Source: Thiothrix phosphatis (GTDB taxonomy: Bacteria; Pseudomonadota; Gammaproteobacteria; Thiotrichales; Thiotrichaceae). Taken from it: 64,000 nt of DNA. Where the stretch lies: contig NZ_JAYMYJ010000152.1 of assembly GCF_035668035.1 (NCBI RefSeq), positions 1 through 64,000 on the forward strand, in the 5' to 3' direction. Made by a program: the position numbers and the translations under genes. Below, piece by piece: positions 16,413 to 23,645 of the stretch. Numbering within the stretch: position 1 is the first letter of the stretch; every line of letters starts with the position of its first letter. The notes under the pieces are model-generated. The model was not told the DNA's origin. It saw only the letters and a list, made by a program, of their open reading frames with translations, and did no database searches.

Positions 16413-16691
16413 ATGACTGACGACGCCAACATTATCCGCCGCTATTTCACCACTTACAGCGGCGTCAAATTGCCGTTCAAACTCGTCTCCGAATTGGGGG
16501 CGCATGAAATCCGCAACCGGAACACCTTTTTCCAGGGGCATTTCGATGCGGATGGCGTGTTGCTGGGTTTCCAGAAAATGGTGTACGGCGAAGTCGAGCT
16601 GGAGCATAAGTACACCTATGACGCATCCGGCAAGCTCAAGCAGGCGGAAATCACGGATGCGGATGGGGAAGTCAGCCATCTGTCCTTCTGA
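16413..16691 (+). CDS. Small protein at the end of the nif operon (possibly DUF6156)
   Basis: 92 residues from the ATG at 16413, 8 bp after nifF. Sequence such as IRRYFTTYSGVKLPFKLVSE, then NRNTFFQGHFDADG and GEVELEHKYTYD suggests an antiparallel beta-sheet protein. I recall similar short proteins in nif clusters under the name DUF6156 but cannot verify. Last gene of the plus-strand run. No clear terminator follows; the next 78 bp hold a toxin-antitoxin promoter. Confidence 0.75.
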   Translation: MTDDANIIRRYFTTYSGVKLPFKLVSELGAHEIRNRNTFFQGHFDADGVLLGFQKMVYGEVELEHKYTYDASGKLKQAEITDADGEVSHLSF

Positions 16692-16734
16692 TTGCTGACA
16701 ACCTGCTTGCTCCCTGTGCCCGCTGTACTTACAC

Positions 16735-16762
16735 TACCGTTATTACATTTGTACTAACGGTA
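16735..16762. promoter_or_regulatory. Perfect inverted repeat, candidate antitoxin operator
   Basis: TACCGTTA (16735-16742) and TAACGGTA (16755-16762) form an 8-bp perfect palindrome with a 12-bp spacer, ending 7 bp before the antitoxin ATG. This is the expected place for autorepression of a toxin-antitoxin operon. Confidence 0.6.
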
Positions 16763-16769
16763 ACATCCC

Positions 16770-16994
16770 ATGCTGCAAGTCAAACTCACCGCCATTGGCA
16801 ATTCCGTTGGCCTTGTGCTGCCCAAAGAAGCATTGGCCAAACTGAAGGTAGGCAAGGGCGATAGCCTATACCTGGTGGAAAGCCCGGAAGGTTTCACCCT
16901 CACGCCTTATCAGCAGGATTTTGATGAGCAAATGCAGGCTGCGGAAAAAGTGCTAAAGAAATACCGCAATGCCTTCCGTGAACTGGCGAAATGA
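16770..16994 (+). CDS. AbrB/MazE-type antitoxin partnered with Doc
   Basis: 74 residues: LQVKLTAIGNSVGLVLPKEA then LAKLKVGKGDSLYLVE is the MazE/AbrB DNA-binding fold, and the acidic/basic C-terminal helix would neutralise the toxin. The classical P1 antitoxin is Phd, but AbrB-type antidotes with Doc toxins are common on chromosomes. ATGA overlap with the toxin gene. A palindromic operator lies just upstream. Confidence 0.88.
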   Translation: MLQVKLTAIGNSVGLVLPKEALAKLKVGKGDSLYLVESPEGFTLTPYQQDFDEQMQAAEKVLKKYRNAFRELAK

Positions 16995-17410
16995 ACGGGC
17001 CGATATGGGTGCTGGAAAGCATTGCCGTGGCAGTGCATCAAATGCTGCTCGCAGAACACGGTGGCAGCCCCGGCGTCCGTGATCATGCATTGCTGGATTC
17101 CGCCCTCGCCAGACCCCAGCAACGCTTTGCCTACCAACCGGATTCCACCTTGTTTGAACTTGCCGCTGCCTACAGCTACGGCATCGCCAGGAATCATCCC
17201 TTCATTGATGGCAACAAGCGGGTGGCGTTGGCAGTGGGGGCAGTGTTTCTGGAGCTCAATGGTTTTACGTTGGACGCCCCTGAACCGGAAGCTGTCATCA
17301 CGTTCGAACAACTGGCGGCAGGCAATATTACGGAGATGGAACTTGCGGATTGGTTTGAAAAGTCTTCAGGAACGCAGCAACCTTCGCCCGCACCAGGGCG
17401 CAATGCGTAA
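16991..17410 (+). CDS. doc: Doc-type Fic-fold toxin (death on curing)
   Basis: 139 residues. Active-site motif HPFIDGNKRVA fits the Doc form HxFx(D/N)(A/G)NKR. Doc phosphorylates elongation factor EF-Tu and blocks translation. The core ends around ELADWFEKSS; the last 13 or so residues (GTQQPSPAPGRNA) are encoded antisense to the 3' end of the neighbouring hydrolase gene, so the frame runs past its usual end. Probably functional because the motif and core are complete. Confidence 0.87.
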   Translation: MNGPIWVLESIAVAVHQMLLAEHGGSPGVRDHALLDSALARPQQRFAYQPDSTLFELAAAYSYGIARNHPFIDGNKRVALAVGAVFLELNGFTLDAPEPEAVITFEQLAAGNITEMELADWFEKSSGTQQPSPAPGRNA

Positions 17411-18233
17411 AGATTGCCGCATGTTCGCCATGTTCCAGCACCAGCAGTTCAGCCCCAGGGATGCGTTGTTGCGCGGTTAGCGCATGCTCTTCGAAATTCA
17501 CCAGGGGGTCATTCGTCCCATGCACGATGAGGGTCGGCACCTGGACGGCCTCCAAGGGATAAACCCCGGTCTGGGTATTGTGAAAGTCATTCTCGGAACC
17601 CTGTATCCTTTTGCCCATCTGCTCAAAGGTGCTCAGGATCAAAGCCTGGAACAGTGCGCCACATTCCTGGTTGGCCTTGAGCTGTTGCAGCAGGCTCAGG
17701 TCGGAAACAGAACGCTGCATGGACTTTTCCATATTCTTGAGCGTGGACTTGCGCAGCAAGGTCGGTAGGCCAGGCAACTGCGCCATGAATTTCAGCATCT
17801 GGAACCTGCCGGGAACCTTGTACGTGTTGGGGCAACTGACCGTCGAAACCAAGACCAAGCTCTGGCAGCGCTGCGGGTGACGCAACGCAAACTGGATTGC
17901 GGTAGGGCCACCGCCGGAAATGGCGATGACGATGGCGGCAGGGATAGCCAAGGCGTCCAGCAAGGCGGCCAGCAAATCCGCCTGCGCTTCCGGCGATGCG
18001 CCAGAGGCCAGCGGCGTCCCCAAATAACCAGGGCGCGAAATGGCAATCACCCGGAAATCCCCGGTCAGCACCGTTTTCGCCAGGATCAGGCTTTGGTCAT
18101 AGCCACCCATGGCCCCATGTATGGACACCACCACGGGGCCTTGCCCATATTCGCTGTATTCGGCCAGCCCTTTGGCGGTTTCGAGCAGTTTCACAACGGG
18201 TTTTTTCTGTTCGTTTGCATCGGCGGTGGGCAT
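17328..18233 (-). CDS. Alpha/beta hydrolase in the bfd-Rieske operon
   Basis: 301 residues from the ATG at 18233. Oxyanion VVSIHGAMGGYDQ, nucleophile in IAISGGGPT (Ser), acid in VHGTNDPLV (Asp) and His in EHGEHAAIF. Substrate unknown. It follows the Rieske gene after 64 bp and is probably read from the sigma54 promoter at 18928-18943. Its last 83 bp are convergent with and overlap the doc gene, a sign that the toxin module was inserted at its 3' end. Both reading frames remain open. Confidence 0.87.
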   Translation of the reverse strand: MPTADANEQKKPVVKLLETAKGLAEYSEYGQGPVVVSIHGAMGGYDQSLILAKTVLTGDFRVIAISRPGYLGTPLASGASPEAQADLLAALLDALAIPAAIVIAISGGGPTAIQFALRHPQRCQSLVLVSTVSCPNTYKVPGRFQMLKFMAQLPGLPTLLRKSTLKNMEKSMQRSVSDLSLLQQLKANQECGALFQALILSTFEQMGKRIQGSENDFHNTQTGVYPLEAVQVPTLIVHGTNDPLVNFEEHALTAQQRIPGAELLVLEHGEHAAIFTHCALVRAKVAAFLKTFQTNPQVPSP

Positions 18234-18297
18234 GGCGCATTGCTCCAGTATCGGATGGTTGGCATTGGCTTGGCGGGAAGGCGAAAAGCCTTGGCGG

Positions 18298-18675
18298 TCA
18301 ATTGTTTCCGCGTGGCGCCACCCGCTTGTCCGTAATGAAAATTTCCCCATCCAGCTCTTCCAGGCGCAGCGCCTGCAAGCGTTCCCCTTGGCACAGGGCG
18401 CTGAGGGATTCCCCAGTCTGGGGGTCGTAGACGATACCATGCATGGAGCAGCGCAGTCGATTGGCCTGTGCATCAAAGATGGCGTCCCGCTCGCAGGTCA
18501 GCGGACGGGGCATGTGCACACATTGGTTTAGGTACGCGAATGCCGCACCCTCATAGCGCAACACGATGGCCGAATGCGGCTCGCCCCGGTATGACAAATC
18601 AACCAGCCGAAACTGTTTTTCCTGCAAGTCTTCAGCAGCGCAGACCAGGACTTTCTGGCGCTTCGATGCGGTCAC
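18298..18675 (-). CDS. Rieske-type [2Fe-2S] ferredoxin
   Basis: About 125 residues using the GTG at 18675, which overlaps the bfd stop (GTGA); an ATG at 18714 is the alternative and would overlap bfd by 43 bp. Cluster ligands: CVHMP (Cys, His) and CSMHGIVYD (Cys, His), the CxH...CxxH pattern of soluble Rieske proteins. The ILRYEG-like core (IVLRYEGAAFAYLNQCVH) is typical. Its placement with Bfd and a nif-type promoter suggests an electron carrier made during nitrogen fixation. Confidence 0.85.
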   Translation of the reverse strand: MTASKRQKVLVCAAEDLQEKQFRLVDLSYRGEPHSAIVLRYEGAAFAYLNQCVHMPRPLTCERDAIFDAQANRLRCSMHGIVYDPQTGESLSALCQGERLQALRLEELDGEIFITDKRVAPRGNN

Positions 18676-18893
18676 GCCGGACACTCGCCACCTATGCACA
18701 TGGGGCCGGAACATGTATCCGCCGATACCTGCAAATGGTCATTGATCATCTCGCGCAGGCAGCGGTTACACTTGCCGCAGCACTTTTCCGGGTAGTCGAA
18801 GTGCTGGCGTAATGCCCGCACTGACAACATGCCTGCGTTTAATGCCTGTTTTACCTGGCGGTCATTGATTGCGTTGCACACACATACATACAT
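18672..18893 (-). CDS. bfd: Bacterioferritin-associated ferredoxin-like protein
   Basis: 73 residues from the ATG at 18893. Bfd/NirB-type [2Fe-2S] ligands CVC near the N terminus (MYVCVCNAIND) and CCGKCNRC, giving CxC...CxxC, plus a C-terminal Cys-rich tail (CSGPMCIGGEC) not found in standard 64-residue Bfd. Bfd releases iron from bacterioferritin. The extra Cys tail is odd and could bind a second metal centre. A sigma54-type promoter and a NifA site lie upstream. Confidence 0.87.
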   Translation of the reverse strand: MYVCVCNAINDRQVKQALNAGMLSVRALRQHFDYPEKCCGKCNRCLREMINDHLQVSADTCSGPMCIGGECPA

Positions 18894-18927
18894 CCGGCTT
18901 GCCTCCGTTGGGTTCCCCCAACATAGG

Positions 18928-18943
18928 AGCAATAAGCAGGCCA
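18928..18943 (-). promoter_or_regulatory. sigma54-type promoter of the bfd-Rieske-hydrolase operon
   Basis: Minus-strand TGGCCTGCTTATTGCT keeps GG-N10-GC and the TTGCT -12 box. Transcription would start near 18917, about 24 nt before bfd. Confidence 0.6.
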
Positions 18944-19005
18944 ACGGAATAAATCCATATCTATTCGATAGATACGGAACAACAACCATTCTGCGCGAAT
19001 GGCAT

Positions 19006-19021
19006 TGTCAGCTTTGCCACA
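19006..19021 (-). promoter_or_regulatory. NifA-type activator site upstream of bfd
   Basis: Exact TGT-N10-ACA (TGT CAGCTTTGCC ACA), centred about 96 bp before the expected bfd transcription start. Confidence 0.55.
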
Positions 19022-19043
19022 AGCCTTTCCCTACAGGGGCGGC

Positions 19044-19499
19044 TTACTTCAGCGGCAGCATCAACCGCATCGGCAACATGCCGGACGCAGCAAACCCCAG
19101 TCGCCGGTACAAAGCCTGCGCCGCTTGGTTGTTCGTATCCGTCAGCAGGGTGATGCGCAGGCAACCTTGCCCCCGCGCATGCCCAACCGCCGCCGCCAGC
19201 AATTGCTTGCCTACACCCTGCCTGCGCACTTGCGGTGCAATCACCATGTCCTCCAGCACGGCGACCTTGCCGCCCAAGGCGGTGGAAACCGTGTACAGCA
19301 GGTTGACCATGCCAACGGTTTCATCATCCTGCCGGGCAACGAGAATATGCCCCACCGCCGGATTGCCGACAATTGCCGCCAGCCCCCGCTGTTGCGCGTC
19401 CCGGTCAGGCTGAAATTCGGCTTCCTGCGTGAACAGCAAATCCAGTAGGCCGCACAGTTCTGGAATGTCAGCCTGGGTGGCAAAACCAATCGTCATCAT
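19044..19499 (-). CDS. GNAT family N-acetyltransferase
   Basis: 151 residues, start ATGATG at 19499 overlapping the EamA stop. Acetyl-CoA loop VRRQGVGKQLLAAAVGHARG and TDTNNQAAQALYRRLGFAAS are the GNAT hallmarks. Substrate not predictable. Coupled to the upstream EamA exporter, so the pair may handle the same small metabolite. Confidence 0.88.
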   Translation of the reverse strand: MMTIGFATQADIPELCGLLDLLFTQEAEFQPDRDAQQRGLAAIVGNPAVGHILVARQDDETVGMVNLLYTVSTALGGKVAVLEDMVIAPQVRRQGVGKQLLAAAVGHARGQGCLRITLLTDTNNQAAQALYRRLGFAASGMLPMRLMLPLK

Positions 19500-20395
19500 G
19501 CTCGCCCCCGTTGCCCCATCATCACCAGCACACCCGCCGTGATAATCACGCACATGCCCAGCACCGCCAGCGGCGTCAGGGTTTCATCCCACAGCAACCA
19601 GCCCAGCAGCGCGGCGGACACCACCGATGAATAGGAAAACGGCCCCAATTGCCCGGCAGGCGCATGTCCATAGGCCGCCGTCAGCAGCAATTGCGCCAGG
19701 GTGGCGAATGCGCCCAGCAGGATCAGCCAGCCCAGTTCCGCGCCATGCAGCGGCTGCCAGTTCAGCACGGCGGGGACTAGCGACAGCAGGCTGGCGAACA
19801 GCGCGAAATAAAACACCACCCGCCGCGCCGGTTCCTCGCCGGAACGCATCCGCCGGATGCTGACCTTGGTGGAGCCGCCCAGCACTGCCCCCGCCAGCGC
19901 CGCCAGCACAGCCACATTGAACACACCTGCTTCCTGCGTCGGGTTCAGCACCAGCACCACCCCAGCGAAACCCAGCAGGATGGCGGCGATGGCATGCCAC
20001 GACAGGCGTTCCTTTACCCAGAAAAACGCCACGATGGGCACGAAAAACGGCATGGTCTGTTTCAGCAGCGCCGCCTCCGCCAAGGGCAGGTGCGCCCAGG
20101 CGTAATACATGCAGCTCATGGCGACCACGCCGGTCAGCGCGCGCACGAAATGCAGGTGCAGGCAGGAGGTTTTCAGCGCCTGCACACCGCCGCTGCGCCA
20201 CAGCCATGGCAGCATCAGCACCAGCCCGAACAGGTTGCGGAAAAACACGGTCTGCTCATTGGAGACCTCGCCATGCAGGTGTTTGATCACCATGCCGGAA
20301 CAGACCAGAAAGAATTCCGAGGCCATGATCAGCGCCGCGCCCCGCGCCAGACCGCCCGCAGGCAGGCCTGCGCTGGCGGTTATGCTTATATTCAT
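19496..20395 (-). CDS. EamA/DMT-family transporter
   Basis: 299 residues from the ATG at 20395 with an AAGG site. About ten hydrophobic helices and two EamA repeats; SNEQTVFFRNLFGLVLMLP and KQTMPFFVPIVAFFWVKERL are family signatures. Predicted inner-membrane metabolite exporter or permease, substrate unknown. ATGA overlap with the acetyltransferase. Confidence 0.88.
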   Translation of the reverse strand: MNISITASAGLPAGGLARGAALIMASEFFLVCSGMVIKHLHGEVSNEQTVFFRNLFGLVLMLPWLWRSGGVQALKTSCLHLHFVRALTGVVAMSCMYYAWAHLPLAEAALLKQTMPFFVPIVAFFWVKERLSWHAIAAILLGFAGVVLVLNPTQEAGVFNVAVLAALAGAVLGGSTKVSIRRMRSGEEPARRVVFYFALFASLLSLVPAVLNWQPLHGAELGWLILLGAFATLAQLLLTAAYGHAPAGQLGPFSYSSVVSAALLGWLLWDETLTPLAVLGMCVIITAGVLVMMGQRGRA

Positions 20396-20540
20396 TAGTG
20401 CTACCTTTTCAGCAAGACATTGCAATTCATTATTCAGCCCTGATAATGCAGGTAACGGCGGAATGGTGCAAAGCACAATCACAAACAATCCGCCGGGCAG
20501 GAAAGGAAACCACCACAATCATTACCGGAGACATTTTTTC

Positions 20541-21371
20541 GTGCAAACATTTACCGAACAAGGCCAGCGCATTGTCAATGACCTGAGCCAGCGCTACGGC
20601 GTGTCCACCGACGCCATCACCCACATGCTCTACGCCGTCATGAACGGCAATGGCACCATGGCGCAATTCAACCACCCTGAATTCGGCGGCTCTGGCCAAT
20701 GGATGCAGGGCGGCATGACCATGGTGGGCGACATGTTCAATTACAGCCTGAAAACGACCGTCAACAACCTGTGCAGCGAGCTTTCCAATATTCTGGCCAA
20801 CCAGAATCCGCCGCTGTTCATGTCCACCGGCAGTTACCAATCCCAATACCAGGGCAGTGGCCAGCCGCAAGGCAATTACGGGCAAAGCAGCCTGTTTGTC
20901 AGCAACTCAAGCAGCTCCGGCAACTGGTGGCCGGGCGATTTGGGCATGGCGGCCTCCACCGGCGCACAGAACAGCACCCGTTACGCGTATTTCCCGGCAG
21001 CCCACCGGCTGGCAGTGGAGGTGAACGGGCACGTCACCGTCTATGACACGCTGGATCATCAGATTGGCGGCGTTTCCCAGCAACAGGGCGGCGGTTCCTC
21101 GCTGAGTTTCACCAGCCAGTACGGCCTCGTGTACCTGGAAAACCTGCCGGTTGTTTCCGTGGATGGTGCTGCGCCGCAAACACAAGCCCCGCCGCAAAAC
21201 ACGCAGCCCGCCTTCACCCCGGCGCCGCAACAATCACCGGCGGGCAATCAAAACGTGTCGGAAAGCGACATATTCTCCCTGATCGAAAAGCTGGCTGACC
21301 TGAAACAGAAAGGCGTACTCAGCGAAGAAGAATTCGCCACCAAAAAGGCTGAATTGCTGCAACGCCTTTAA
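20541..21371 (+). CDS. SHOCT-domain protein of unknown function
   Basis: 276 residues from a GTG at 20541 with GGAG 10 nt upstream. No signal peptide. Residues 1-100 are a helical region (QRYGVSTDAITHMLYAVMNG), then a Gln/Ser/Gly-rich linker, a beta-rich part (HRLAVEVNGHVTVYDTLDHQ), a Pro/Gln linker, and a C-terminal SHOCT motif (DIFSLIEKLADLKQKGVLSE then EEFATKKAELLQRL). SHOCT modules are short oligomerisation or interaction helices. Monocistronic between divergent neighbours. Confidence 0.82.
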   Translation: MQTFTEQGQRIVNDLSQRYGVSTDAITHMLYAVMNGNGTMAQFNHPEFGGSGQWMQGGMTMVGDMFNYSLKTTVNNLCSELSNILANQNPPLFMSTGSYQSQYQGSGQPQGNYGQSSLFVSNSSSSGNWWPGDLGMAASTGAQNSTRYAYFPAAHRLAVEVNGHVTVYDTLDHQIGGVSQQQGGGSSLSFTSQYGLVYLENLPVVSVDGAAPQTQAPPQNTQPAFTPAPQQSPAGNQNVSESDIFSLIEKLADLKQKGVLSEEEFATKKAELLQRL

Positions 21372-21393
21372 CTGGCAAAGGCGTGCTTAACGC

Positions 21394-22329
21394 TTAAAAA
21401 CGGGCGACGGCTTCACCACCCTGCTCGATCCAGCCATGGATCATTTTCTTGGTGGTGAAGCCACTGGAGCAATTGCCATCCTTGTCGATGACAATCACGC
21501 CGCCTCGCCCTTTCACTTTGCGCACCAGATATTCAATACCTGCCTCTGTTGCTTCTTTCGCATCCATGCCTTTCATGTAGATGAAGTCGGCAATGGTTTT
21601 GGCAATGACGGAACGCATGAAATCTTCCCCAAAACCGGTGGCGGACACGGCGCAGGTTTCATTGTCGGCATAAACGCCAGCGCCAATGATGGGGGAATCG
21701 CCGACCCGACCCATCCGCTTGTTGACGATGCCGCCGGTGGAAGTCGCTGCTGCCAGGTTTCCCCCCCGGTCACGCGCAATCGCGCCGATGGTGCCATATT
21801 TCTGGTCTTCGCTGGCCGCTTCAGTATCGTCATGGTCCAGCATGATCTTGTGCTTGAGGCGGGCTTCCTCAAATTGCTGGATACGTTCGGGAGTAGAGAA
21901 ATAATGTTCCGGTGCCCGTGGCATGCCGCAATGATCGGCAAAGCGCATGGCGCCTTCCGCAATCAACATGACATGCTCGCTTTCCGTCATCACCAGCCGC
22001 GCCAGTTGCACTGGGTTGGCAATATTGCTGACGCAAGCCACCGCACCGGCAGACAAGTCGCGGCCATCCATGATGGCCGCGTCCATTTCCACCTTGCCGC
22101 TTTCGTTCAGGACGGAACCACAACCGGCGTTGAACACGGGGTCGTCTTCCAGCAGGGAGGCGCAGGCTTCCACCGCCTGTAACGCCGACCCACCCAGTTC
22201 CAGCACATCGCGTCCATGCTCCAAAATTCGGCGGATGCTTTCCAGATAACGCACGGCGGTCTTGTCATCTTTGACATTATCCAGTGCGCCTGCACCACCA
22301 TGGACCATCAGTGAGTAAGAGCCCTGCAT
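21394..22329 (-). CDS. iaaA: Isoaspartyl peptidase / plant-type L-asparaginase
   Basis: 311 residues of the Ntn-hydrolase T2 family. N-terminal HGGAGAL; autocleavage nucleophile Thr in DQKYGTIGAIARD; substrate loop STGGIVNKRMGRVGDSPIIG and GAGVYADN. The precursor self-cleaves into alpha and beta chains. It hydrolyses beta-aspartyl dipeptides, including those from cyanophycin or damaged proteins, and asparagine. Pairs with an ATP-grasp ligase 30 bp upstream, probably on one transcript from the sigma54-type promoter at 23513-23528. Confidence 0.93.
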   Translation of the reverse strand: MQGSYSLMVHGGAGALDNVKDDKTAVRYLESIRRILEHGRDVLELGGSALQAVEACASLLEDDPVFNAGCGSVLNESGKVEMDAAIMDGRDLSAGAVACVSNIANPVQLARLVMTESEHVMLIAEGAMRFADHCGMPRAPEHYFSTPERIQQFEEARLKHKIMLDHDDTEAASEDQKYGTIGAIARDRGGNLAAATSTGGIVNKRMGRVGDSPIIGAGVYADNETCAVSATGFGEDFMRSVIAKTIADFIYMKGMDAKEATEAGIEYLVRKVKGRGGVIVIDKDGNCSSGFTTKKMIHGWIEQGGEAVARF

Positions 22330-22359
22330 AAAGACTACCCCAAAAAAGTGTTCACCCTA

Positions 22360-23475
22360 TCAAAGTCGTTTGCCCAGTTCCAGCAGCAAACTTTGTTGGA
22401 TTGCAGGCGTACCCGCCAGCAAGACAATTAGCTTGCCGACCAAAACCGTTCCCCAGTTCACCAGGATGACGCCGCTGCCGGTTTGCTGATCGAACTCAAG
22501 CCCGCTCAGGTCGATATCCGCCAATGTCCGGTATTGCGTTGTTACCGTCACAGCGCTCCACGCCGGTATCTTCAGCTTTTGCGCAATCAGGGTGGGGTAG
22601 CTGGCCCCGTTGAAACGCGGGTTACATTCTATTGCCGGAAAACGCAGCCCCTGATCCGTCTGGACAACCGCCACATCAAACGCAAAAATACCGTGCATAC
22701 CATGCGCTTGCAGCCATGCCGCCATCGGCTCCACCACATCCCAGGGCGCATGCCTGGCAGGCACCCGGTTACCCTGATGGACGAAACCATCCAGTATCTG
22801 CTCACTGGCCGCCAGCCGCGCCAGACGGTTGCCGGACACCTGATATTGCAGGTTGAGGAAGGTCTCGGTGGTGACTTCCTCCTGCACCTGTACCGGCACA
22901 TCCGGGTCAAACCTGCCAAGCGCTTCTGCAAATTCAGCCTCATCCGCACAACGGTAAATCCCCACGCCGGAAACCGAAACGGCGGCTTTCAGGTAACAGG
23001 GAAACACCGTCTCCTGAATGACTTGCGGGGTAATGGCTAGCACACTGTCAAAGCAACGGGTTTGCGGCACAGGCACACCCAGCTCTGCCGCCAGGGCCAT
23101 GAAATTGTTTTTGGAATTGATGAATTCAACGGTTTCCATCCAGCGGGTATCGTCCCAATACCGGCATTCCTGCGGTCCGAAGTAAAAGACCGAAGGCAGG
23201 TAGCCGCTGTGGGAACCCAGATGTTTCAAATCCAGATCCCACAACACATTGTCACTGTGGCTCAAACCGATACGCTGATAGTGCCGGGAAATATCCTCCC
23301 ACAAGCGCTCCAGTTCCGGGTGAATCTGGATAATATCCTCGGGTTCTGACATTCCCAGCGCCCGGCCGGAATACAGGTGATTACCCGTCACCCCTTCAGC
23401 CGTGCAATTCATAATGTCGTGATTGATCACATATTTGTTGGATGGCGTGTCACCATAATTGACAACTGCGGACAT
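22360..23475 (-). CDS. ATP-grasp ligase-like protein
   Basis: 371 residues. Central ATP-grasp features: FPCYLKAAVSVSGVGIYRC (nucleotide-binding Lys and Gly-rich loop), VQVQEEV (hinge) and FPAIECNPRFNGASYPTLIA (Mg-binding Glu and Asn). The N-terminal 130 residues form an unfamiliar pre-ATP-grasp region. Such enzymes join an acyl phosphate to an amine. It is not CphA, as it lacks the Mur-ligase half. With the isoaspartyl peptidase downstream, it may make or tune a beta-aspartyl or other amide (inference). Ribosome site GAGGAGAGG. Confidence 0.8.
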   Translation of the reverse strand: MSAVVNYGDTPSNKYVINHDIMNCTAEGVTGNHLYSGRALGMSEPEDIIQIHPELERLWEDISRHYQRIGLSHSDNVLWDLDLKHLGSHSGYLPSVFYFGPQECRYWDDTRWMETVEFINSKNNFMALAAELGVPVPQTRCFDSVLAITPQVIQETVFPCYLKAAVSVSGVGIYRCADEAEFAEALGRFDPDVPVQVQEEVTTETFLNLQYQVSGNRLARLAASEQILDGFVHQGNRVPARHAPWDVVEPMAAWLQAHGMHGIFAFDVAVVQTDQGLRFPAIECNPRFNGASYPTLIAQKLKIPAWSAVTVTTQYRTLADIDLSGLEFDQQTGSGVILVNWGTVLVGKLIVLLAGTPAIQQSLLLELGKRL

Positions 23476-23512
23476 AACTTCCTCTCCTCATGTAAGCGCG
23501 CCAGGGATGTGG

Positions 23513-23528
23513 CGCAATAATCATGCCA
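23513..23528 (-). promoter_or_regulatory. sigma54-type promoter of the ATP-grasp/isoaspartyl peptidase operon
   Basis: Minus-strand TGGCATGATTATTGCG differs from the consensus at few positions and keeps GG-N10-GC. Transcription would start near 23502, about 27 nt before the ATG at 23475. I found no TGT-N10-ACA nearby, so the activator may be NtrC-like rather than NifA. Confidence 0.6.
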
Positions 23529-23645
23529 TGATTGTGAGTTGCAGGGATATTTCCATGAACGTTGGCGCCGTTGACAAGCCACCAGGTTTGGAACATTTCT
23601 TGCTTTTGTTCTGAAGCCTGAAGCTCCAATTTGTGAAAACACGGT

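Noticed and set aside
22360..23475. Cyanophycin synthetase
   Set aside because: Only 371 residues and no Mur-ligase domain, so it cannot be CphA.
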